Assembly: GCA_035297145.1 (NCBI GenBank) | Contig: DATGZN010000054.1 | Coordinates: forward strand, 124,001 to 188,000 | Direction: 5' to 3' | DNA length: 64,000 nucleotides | DNA from: QHXW01 sp035297145 | GTDB lineage: Bacteria > Acidobacteriota > Terriglobia > Bryobacterales > Bryobacteraceae | Part shown: positions 58,266 through 64,000 of the stretch, one piece after another | Position numbering within the stretch: the stretch's first letter is position 1 | How the letters are laid out: each line of letters starts with the position of its first letter | Position numbers and translations under genes: made by a program | The notes under the pieces: model-generated | Databases searched by the model: none | What the model saw: the letters and a program-made list of their open reading frames with translations, nothing else | What the model was told of the DNA's origin: nothing

Positions 58266-58498
58266 ATGAACACCAATTGTCTGGCACAACTCGCGGGCGT
58301 CACGAAACGCTTCGGAAAAACAGTGGCTCTTGACGGACTCGATATGGAAGTGCGTCGTGGTGAGCGTTTCGCGCGGCCCGGCTCTTCGGCAAATCGCCTC
58401 TTGAAGTGCAAGCACGACGGCAAATCGGTGTGATGATGCAGGAAGTGGCTCTTCCGCCGGAGCCGACGTTGCTGCCAGCTGTGCCTGGCAATCCGTAA
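58266..58498 (+). pseudogene. ABC transporter ATPase remnant lacking Walker A
   Basis: From ATG 58266 the frame reads LAQLAGVTKRFGKTVALDGL and DMEVRRGERFA, the start of an ABC ATPase up to just before the Walker A loop, then ends at a TGA (58433). Another frame (58379-58498) carries RLFGKSPLEVQARRQIGVMM and QEVALPPE, the part that normally follows Walker A up to the Q loop. About 35-40 codons including GxxGxGK(S/T) are missing and the frames are shifted; everything after the Q loop is also absent. It is a degraded gene that may once have pumped a substrate together with this membrane-protein cluster. Confidence 0.75.
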
Positions 58499-58568
58499 GC
58501 TGGCGCGGGTGGGTTGAGCGGCACCAGCGACGGTCAGCACGGATTGATGGACGCTGGCCGCAGTGTGC

Positions 58569-59660
58569 TCACCCGGCGAGCCGATCGTGAGTCAGTTTTT
58601 TCCGGGTAAATGCCACGCCCACCAGGAGCGCGCCCCCGACGAGGCAGAACGACGCCGGTTCAGGGGTCGGGACAAATATCACCCCGTGTGGGCTGACTCC
58701 GGTAAACAGAGGCGTTACGATTCCCGTGCTGGTATTGAGCTCACCGAATTCATTGCCAACGTCAACGAACACTGATCCTGGAACCAGACCTTTGGCTGAG
58801 AGCGCATACACCGTATTGGCGCCCGTATCGGTTAAGTAGAACGTGCCGTTCGCTGTGGTAGGAAAGACCGTATCGTCGGGAAACCCGGAAATCGTCTGCC
58901 CGCTAGTGCCGAGCAGCGCAACGAAGCTTTCGCTTTGATTCACGGCTCCGGGGTTGTGCACAAAAACGATCTCCTGGTCAGCTTCGCCCGTCAATACCAG
59001 ATCACCGTTGGGATCGAGAATCAGCGAATCGGAGTCCGTGATGGTAGTGGAAGCCTGCTTGCCGGTCGCGAGGTTGGTCCCCACGAACGTCGAGTCCAGA
59101 ATTCCCGCAACTTGCAGGGGAGACGTCAGTGGCGTGGTGAGCTCGAGAATAACGGGATCGGTGCCGGCCGCCGGATTGGTCTCGCTGAGAAAAACATGGC
59201 CGTTCAGAAACTCGACATCGTCGAAGCCGCGGCTGAGCGAATTTCCATTAGCCGTGTAGGTGCTGCCGTATGTGAAAGCCGTGGTGGCGTTGGTAGCCGG
59301 ATTGATGACCGTCAAAGCCGAGTTGCCGTCGTTGTTCTGAAGGGCCCAGACTTGGCCATTGGGAGCGATGCGTAACCCGTCGACGTTACCCGCGATGGTC
59401 CATGTGTGCAGGACGGAGCCCGCCGGACTGTAGCGCACTACCGTGCTCGAGCCGCTGGCGCCAGCTGAATCCGCACCATTCTGGTAGGCGACCCACAATG
59501 AGCCGTCGCCGAAGACCACCGAATCCGGGGAGGTGGAGGAAATCGGCGCGCCGGTCGCGAAGACCGCCGGAGTGATCGATGACGCCCGTAGGTGCACGGT
59601 GAAAAGAACCAATACACCAGCCGCCGTCACAAGAAGTTTCGTCTGATTTGTAAGCTGCAT
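58569..59660 (-). CDS. Secreted PEP-CTERM protein with propeller-like repeats
   Basis: The 363-aa protein has a signal peptide (MQLTNQTKLLVTAAGVLVLF) and a repetitive body of NHL/SMP-30-like motifs: VVFGDGSLWVAYQNGADS, LRIAPNGQVWALQNNDGN, LILDPNGDLVLTGEADQE. The C-terminal PEP-CTERM signal (PTPEPASFCLVGGALLVGVA then FTRKK) directs it to exosortase. A beta-propeller fold is inferred. The substrate or ligand is unknown; an exosortase gene was not seen here. Confidence 0.85.
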   Translation of the reverse strand: MQLTNQTKLLVTAAGVLVLFTVHLRASSITPAVFATGAPISSTSPDSVVFGDGSLWVAYQNGADSAGASGSSTVVRYSPAGSVLHTWTIAGNVDGLRIAPNGQVWALQNNDGNSALTVINPATNATTAFTYGSTYTANGNSLSRGFDDVEFLNGHVFLSETNPAAGTDPVILELTTPLTSPLQVAGILDSTFVGTNLATGKQASTTITDSDSLILDPNGDLVLTGEADQEIVFVHNPGAVNQSESFVALLGTSGQTISGFPDDTVFPTTANGTFYLTDTGANTVYALSAKGLVPGSVFVDVGNEFGELNTSTGIVTPLFTGVSPHGVIFVPTPEPASFCLVGGALLVGVAFTRKKLTHDRLAG

Positions 59661-59843
59661 TAGCGGAGAATAACCGAGAACTGTTAATTGTGTGTGACGT
59701 TCGCGATCCAGACCGATTTATGTGTACGGCATCGGACAGATTTGTGTGCGAAAGACCACACCTTGATGATTAGCCACCGGGCCGTCGTCTGATGCGCTAT
59801 GTTTGCTTCCCGCGCCAGTCGCCCGGCCCCCGATCCTTCAAAG

Positions 59844-60476
59844 CTACCGTGACACTGGCTGTTTTGGGCCCATCCCTTCATACAGAGCCTGGATCGCCTG
59901 GGCGGCGAAGCGCAAGATCCTGGATTGGGACTGGAAGGGAAGCCTCCTGGCGATAGCGAGTTTGGCAACTCCGTGAACCAAGGACCAGGCGACGCACGCC
60001 AATGCTACCGCGTCTCCGGCCGGCAGGCTGCCTTCGCTCTGCGCGGCTTCCACAAGTTCAACCAGGACTGAGAAAGCGCGCTTGGAGGCTGCGGAAAGTT
60101 CCGGATAACGATCCGGAGCGAGGGGCCAGTCAAACATTACCAGCAGGTGCTCGGGCGAGCGTAACGCAAACCGGACATAAGCCAGGCCGGAAGCCTGAAA
60201 GCGGCGAAGCGCCGGATTGGCTTTGCGGGCGCGAGTCGCCTTCCGCGGTTTGCCGAGCGCATCCGCCAGGCGCTCGAAGCCTTCGGTCGCCACTGCCGCC
60301 AGCAATTCATCCTTTTCGCGGAAATGACGATAAGGCGCATTGTGGGAGATGCCCGCGCGGCGTGCCACTTCGCGCAGCGTAAAGGCCGCGGGCCCCACTT
60401 CCGCTATCAGCTCGACCGCCGCCCGGAGAAGGGCAGCTTTGAGATTCCCATGGTGATAGGGCCGCTTGGCAACCAT
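59844..60476 (-). CDS. TetR/AcrR-family transcriptional regulator
   Basis: The start is ATG 60476 (210 residues), where the typical MVAKRPYHHGNLKAALLRAA begins; an upstream frame adds 14 unrelated residues. The helix-turn-helix is LREVARRAGISHNAPYRHF. The C-terminal ligand domain is of the WHG type. It is divergent from a flavoprotein gene, with an operator-like repeat between them, so it probably represses that gene. Ligand unknown. Confidence 0.9.
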   Translation of the reverse strand: MVAKRPYHHGNLKAALLRAAVELIAEVGPAAFTLREVARRAGISHNAPYRHFREKDELLAAVATEGFERLADALGKPRKATRARKANPALRRFQASGLAYVRFALRSPEHLLVMFDWPLAPDRYPELSAASKRAFSVLVELVEAAQSEGSLPAGDAVALACVAWSLVHGVAKLAIARRLPFQSQSRILRFAAQAIQALYEGMGPKQPVSR

Positions 60477-60497
60477 ACGCCGAGGATAACAGAAGCA

Positions 60498-60550
60498 TGT
60501 TGACACGCGCAACATCAAGCTCTATACTTTGGATGTGGACACTGTCAACA
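60498..60550 (+). promoter_or_regulatory. Flavoprotein promoter flanked by TetR-type repeats
   Basis: TTGACA (60500-60505), 17 bp and TATACT (60523-60528) form a near-consensus promoter. TGTTGACA (60498-60505) and TGTCAACA (60543-60550) are perfect reverse complements around it, and GACA-C-TGTC (60538-60546) is a third palindrome just after the start of transcription. Confidence 0.75.
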
Positions 60551-60567
60551 CTGAGGAGAATGCCGCG

Positions 60568-62262
60568 ATGAGAATTACGAGCTACCACCAGGCAAATGTT
60601 GAGGACACGTTCGACGCGATCGTGATCGGGAGCGGCATAGGCGGCTTAACAGCGGCCTCCCTTCTGGCCCGCCACGCCGGCCAGCGCGTTCTGGTGCTCG
60701 AGCGTCATTACACGCCCGGCGGTTTCACCCATGTGTTCCACCGGCCGGGCTATCAGTGGGACGTGGGGGTCCATTACATCGGTCAGGTGAACGATCCGGC
60801 TTCCCCGATTCGCGCCACCTTTGATCATCTGACCGATGGGCGGCTTCAATGGCACGCCATGCCCGACATTTACGATCGTGTCATTCTTGGCGGCCGCGAA
60901 TACGAGTTCCTGAGCGGCACGGAGCGCCTTCGCGACCGGCTCAAGGAGTACTTCCCATCGGAAGGGCCGGCAATTGACGGCTACTTTCGCGCGGTCCGGA
61001 GCTGCGCCCGGTCGACCGGTCTCTTCTTTGCGGCAAAGGCCGTTCCGGGGCCAATTGAGCGAGTTGCCGGGCCGCTCATGCGCGCCCCTTTCCTGCGCCA
61101 CGCCCGGCGAACCACCGCGGAAACGCTCGCTGGGCTGGGCTGCAGCCGCGAGCTGGCAGGCGTTCTCGCTGCTCAGTGGGGAAATTACGGGCTTCCTCCC
61201 GGGCGCAGCAGTTTCGGCATGCACGCCATCGTTGCAGCGCACTACTTCAACGGTGCCGCTTATCCCGTTGGCGGCGCGGGTGCGATTCTCGAAACCATGC
61301 TCCCGGCCATTGAAGCAGCCGGCGGCAAGCTGCTGGTGAGCGCCGATGTCAAGGAAGTGCTCCTCGACAACCACGGCCGCACGATCGGCGTGCGCATGCA
61401 GGACGGCCGCGAGTTTCGTGCCGCCACGGTGATCAGCGATGCCGGCGCAGCGAATACCTACCGGCACCTGCTTCCGCAACTCGGCCGCGAAACGCAAGAT
61501 GTGATGCAGAAGATCGACCGAATTCCGCCATCGATGGCCCACATCTCTCTGTACGTTGGTCTCAAATCCACCAGCGAAGAGCTCGGAATCTCTCCCGCGA
61601 ATCTCTGGATCTGCCCCGGCGCCGATCATGACGCCAATGTTTCCAAGTCGGAAGCCTCGTGCAACGAACCCTTGCCGGTGGTGTTTATCTCGTTTCCATC
61701 CGCCAAGGATCCCGCTTTCAGCAGCCGCTATCCTGGACGCGCCACGATCGAGGTAGTCGCGCCCGCCCCGTTTGCCTGGTTTGAAAAGTGGGCGGAGACG
61801 CGCTGGAAACACCGCGGAGTGGAGTACGACCAATTGAAGGCCGACCTGGCCGACCGTCTCAAGAGCGAACTAGAAAACGCAGTGCCCCAGGTACGCGGCA
61901 AGATCGACTACTGCGAGCTTTCCACGCCGCTCTCAACGCTCGCCTTCACCAACTACCAAAGGGGTGAAATCTATGGTTTGGCGCATGTGCCGGAGCGGTT
62001 CCGCCTGAAATGCCTTGGACCGCGCACTCCCGTGCTGGGCCTGTATCTCACGGGCGCGGACGTCACCACGGCTGGAGTCACCGGCGCAATGATGGGAGGC
62101 GTAGTCTCGGCTTCGGCGATCCTGAGGCGCAACCTGATGTCAGTCGTCACGAAAGGAATCTCGCCGAACGGAATGCACAGAGTGGACAAGAGGCTCAGCG
62201 CTCTGATGGACACGTCGCGCCGGGCTTCTTGTGACTGCCCATGTACTGAAGATATTCGATGA
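60568..62262 (+). CDS. FAD-dependent oxidoreductase, phytoene-desaturase/retinol-saturase-like
   Basis: The start is ATG 60568: GAGGAG lies 9 nt before it and the promoter's -10 box ends at 60528, so a TTG at 60529 sits upstream of transcription and cannot be used. The protein (564 residues) has VIGSGIGGLTAASLLARHAG and VLVLERHYTPGGFTHVF, and a C-terminal GLYLTGADVTTAGVTGAMMG. This is the carotenoid/retinoid desaturase-like superfamily, perhaps acting on a lipid or polyene. Its 3' end overlaps the convergent cytochrome gene by 68 bp. Confidence 0.85.
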   Translation: MRITSYHQANVEDTFDAIVIGSGIGGLTAASLLARHAGQRVLVLERHYTPGGFTHVFHRPGYQWDVGVHYIGQVNDPASPIRATFDHLTDGRLQWHAMPDIYDRVILGGREYEFLSGTERLRDRLKEYFPSEGPAIDGYFRAVRSCARSTGLFFAAKAVPGPIERVAGPLMRAPFLRHARRTTAETLAGLGCSRELAGVLAAQWGNYGLPPGRSSFGMHAIVAAHYFNGAAYPVGGAGAILETMLPAIEAAGGKLLVSADVKEVLLDNHGRTIGVRMQDGREFRAATVISDAGAANTYRHLLPQLGRETQDVMQKIDRIPPSMAHISLYVGLKSTSEELGISPANLWICPGADHDANVSKSEASCNEPLPVVFISFPSAKDPAFSSRYPGRATIEVVAPAPFAWFEKWAETRWKHRGVEYDQLKADLADRLKSELENAVPQVRGKIDYCELSTPLSTLAFTNYQRGEIYGLAHVPERFRLKCLGPRTPVLGLYLTGADVTTAGVTGAMMGGVVSASAILRRNLMSVVTKGISPNGMHRVDKRLSALMDTSRRASCDCPCTEDIR

Positions 62263-63013
62263 TGGCTTGGATGTCGTTCCCGGGCATGGCATGAAAATCG
62301 GGCATTTTAGTTCCCGCCCTGATACTGCTGGCGTTGGCAATAAACCGGCTCAGAAAGCCAGGATTCCAATACTGCGTTACACTGCACGGAGAATTCAGTT
62401 CCGGGCCAAGTGTGCCTCCGACTCCGTTAATGGCGTGGCACTTCAAGCAGTTCCTCACGAAAAGGTCGAAACCGGATCTCCGCGAATCGTCAGGAACGGC
62501 AGCGCCCAAGACATCGGCCGAGGACGCCAACTCAATAGCAACTATTTGATAGGGCCATGGGTATTCTTCTAGGTCGCCCGGAGGCGAAACCCATACCAAG
62601 TAGCTGGGCGCCGGAGTCGAAGTCTGCCCGATTGCCGGCAATAGCTCCCAATTCTTTCCCGGCGGAGCACCCAAGTCACGGACGGCAATTAATCCCTCGC
62701 CTTTCAGCGCGCGCGACAGTGGCATGATCGGAGCATAGCCGTCCTTACAGCGGAAGCGCACATACACATCCGATTCCGGATGACCGGCGTAGCTGAGCTC
62801 CTTGAACAAATCGCGCAGCCAGAAGCCCTGATATCGCTGCTTTCGCTTGTAGACGGGATCGTCCACTTCAACGGAGCCCAGCGGATGCCGCTTCTGCATC
62901 TGGGCTAGCGATTCGTCACTTATCGGACAGACCGCCAAGGGCGCCCCTGCCGCAGTGACACACGATGCGGGCATCAGAACGGATATCACCGCAATCCAGC
63001 CCATTCCACTCAT
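62195..63013 (-). CDS. Exported c-type cytochrome with sulfite-oxidase-like N-terminal domain
   Basis: The start is ATG 63013 (272 residues), with a GGGGA ribosome site; a longer frame to 63160 adds a charged stretch with no signal sequence. A signal peptide (MSGMGWIAVISVLMPASCVT) precedes a domain with VDDPVYKRKQRYQGFWLRDL, resembling the molybdopterin-type oxidoreductase fold. Heme c motif CLKCH is near residue 190 (LFVRNCLKCHAINGVGGTLG), with GTKMPDFHAMPGN supplying the axial Met. It may pass electrons for a periplasmic dehydrogenase. Confidence 0.85.
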   Translation of the reverse strand: MSGMGWIAVISVLMPASCVTAAGAPLAVCPISDESLAQMQKRHPLGSVEVDDPVYKRKQRYQGFWLRDLFKELSYAGHPESDVYVRFRCKDGYAPIMPLSRALKGEGLIAVRDLGAPPGKNWELLPAIGQTSTPAPSYLVWVSPPGDLEEYPWPYQIVAIELASSADVLGAAVPDDSRRSGFDLFVRNCLKCHAINGVGGTLGPELNSPCSVTQYWNPGFLSRFIANASSIRAGTKMPDFHAMPGNDIQAIIEYLQYMGSHKKPGATCPSER

Positions 63014-63160
63014 GCTTCGTCCCCGCCGATCTCCTGTCGGGGCCATCGGCGAGAGACACTCCTGTGGCCCGAAGCTCGTACCAACCGGGATAGGCATATC
63101 GCGTTGCATGAGTATATCTCGTTCAACATTGAACAACGCGGTTTCTTTTGCTACCGACAA

Positions 63161-63710
63161 TGTTCGTTGACGCCGTCGGGGTGGGATTAGGCGCGAATAC
63201 GCGCAGCATTCGGCACAGATCGATCGACGATGGTTACCTAGAAGATTACCGGATGAGAACTCTTTTTTTGTCCCGACCGAATCAGGGAACGCTGAGCGCG
63301 GCGCTAGCGGTCGTGTATCGAAAAGAGCGGACGTGTGATCACCGGTCTTGAAGCGCGTTGCGCCGCCGAACTCGGTACGTGCGGCTCCGCGATGGGCTCT
63401 GAGGGGGATCCTCCCCGCGCTTTGAGAAAATCAATCGATAAAGGGATGGCGCCGAACAAAGCCGGCCGGCATGTCAACTATCTGGAAATTCACGAAGGGG
63501 ATGTGCTGGCGGACGAAATGCAACCAGTCCTGCGTTACGGAGCGTCGCTGTTCGCGCGAAAATCAACATCTCCGGATCCTGCTGTTATTCATTCGCTGAC
63601 ATAGACACTCGCGGTCCCTGCTAAAGCAATAACTTCCTTCACAAAAGATTTCCTCGCACCGTTACAGTTTTCGCCAACCTTTTCCGCCCTAAAAGATGAG
63701 GGCACCTGAC
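63161..63710. other. Intergenic region without a recognised gene
   Basis: About 550 bp separate the cytochrome gene from the last gene. The longest frame (63335-63604, 89 codons) has no ribosome site and no recognisable domain; its codon use is unconvincing. No RNA gene or repeat was identified. Confidence 0.45.
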
Positions 63711-64000
63711 ATGACGACAACAATTGAGATTAACCGCCAACACGGCGCAATTCGGAGGCGACCTGGCTTTCTGCCTAACATGCAGAAAATTAGCAGGTTG
63801 TCAGTATTGATCGGCTTCTGTATCCTTGGCCTGCTGGCAAGCGGCCAACCCGCCTGTGCTCAACCGCTGCAATACCACGGCGGCCCGGTTCTCGAAACGT
63901 TCGAGATTTACCCGCTCTACTACGGCACCTGGAGTGAGGGCGACATGAATTCCCAGCAGGAGTTTCTGGTCAATCTCGCCGCTTACATGTCAGGGAAGGA
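63711..64000 (+). CDS. Secreted protein, N-terminal fragment cut by window edge
   Basis: The frame is open from ATG 63711 (or ATG 63780, MQKISRLSVLIGFCILGLLA, which would place the signal peptide at the N terminus) to the window end. After the signal peptide (GQPACAQP) comes LQYHGGPVLETFEIYPLYYG and TWSEGDMNSQQEFLVNLAAY, resembling the start of the EXORDIUM/phosphate-induced-protein-like secreted domain (YHGGPVL ... WYG). The rest is missing, so the family call is tentative. Confidence 0.65.
   Translation, partial: MTTTIEINRQHGAIRRRPGFLPNMQKISRLSVLIGFCILGLLASGQPACAQPLQYHGGPVLETFEIYPLYYGTWSEGDMNSQQEFLVNLAAYMSGK

Noticed and set aside
63335..63604. 89-codon open frame near the right end
   Set aside because: No ribosome site, no recognisable domain and weak coding character; could be a decayed gene, but nothing supports a call.

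Overview
The window is about 60% GC bacterial chromosome with dense, mostly operonic coding. The gene content points to an Acidobacteriota genome of the Solibacter/Bryobacter type; this is inference from content, not a database result. Supporting points are an ECF sigma factor directly coupled to a Ser/Thr kinase, a PEP-CTERM secreted protein, tandem HAAS-domain proteins beside a PadR regulator, a cytochrome c/copper-monooxygenase-like secreted protein, a TolB/FlgO-type regulator, frequent GTG/TTG starts, and 4-nt ATGA/GTGA stop-start overlaps.

Layout. 1-9.5 kb: a TolB-like regulator, an F420-reductase-like protein, a UDP-glucuronate decarboxylase, a membrane Fe-S oxidoreductase, adenosine deaminase, glycogen branching enzyme and a phytoene-desaturase-like flavoprotein. 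9.6-16.6 kb: an NtrC-type response regulator with its kinase, ribosomal protein S1, a periplasmic cyclophilin, a small secreted protein and an ATP-grasp-like protein. 16.8-19.5 kb: an AT-hook protein, a small membrane protein, and the kinase/sigma pair. 19.6-22.8 kb: a complete pqqABCDE cassette including the 25-codon pqqA. 23-30 kb: a secreted phosphodiesterase-like protein, a 35-aa membrane peptide, folP, an HNH protein, pheT and pheS. 30-33.4 kb: pdxR, pdxS, pdxT and a low-molecular-weight phosphatase. 33.5-41.4 kb: a cytochrome/monooxygenase-like protein, a class III aminotransferase, methyltransferases, a glycosyltransferase, an antitoxin with a toxin relic, YraN, GalT and small membrane proteins. 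41.4-45.2 kb: a cupredoxin / sensor kinase / beta-barrel operon. 45.4-54.5 kb: one long minus-strand unit rimP-nusA-infB-ylxP-rbfA-apbE-hemE-hemG. 54.6-58.5 kb: PadR, two HAAS membrane proteins, an acyltransferase and a wrecked ABC ATPase. 58.6-64 kb: a PEP-CTERM protein, a TetR regulator divergent from a flavoprotein, a c-type cytochrome, and the start of a secreted protein cut by the window edge.

The strongest non-routine signals are: an intrinsic-terminator hairpin inside the leader of the rimP-nusA-infB operon; a vapC toxin reduced to 24 codons behind an intact antitoxin; an ABC ATPase with its Walker A region deleted; operator-like repeats over the padR and tetR-controlled promoters, the latter also correcting a start codon; two large imperfect inverted repeats in intergenic regions; a tightly overlapping cupredoxin-kinase-porin operon with no response regulator; and two small genes (pqqA and a 35-aa membrane peptide) that are easily missed. 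No tRNA, rRNA, CRISPR array, prophage or complete insertion sequence was seen. No wholly new multi-gene defence or biosynthetic system could be supported.
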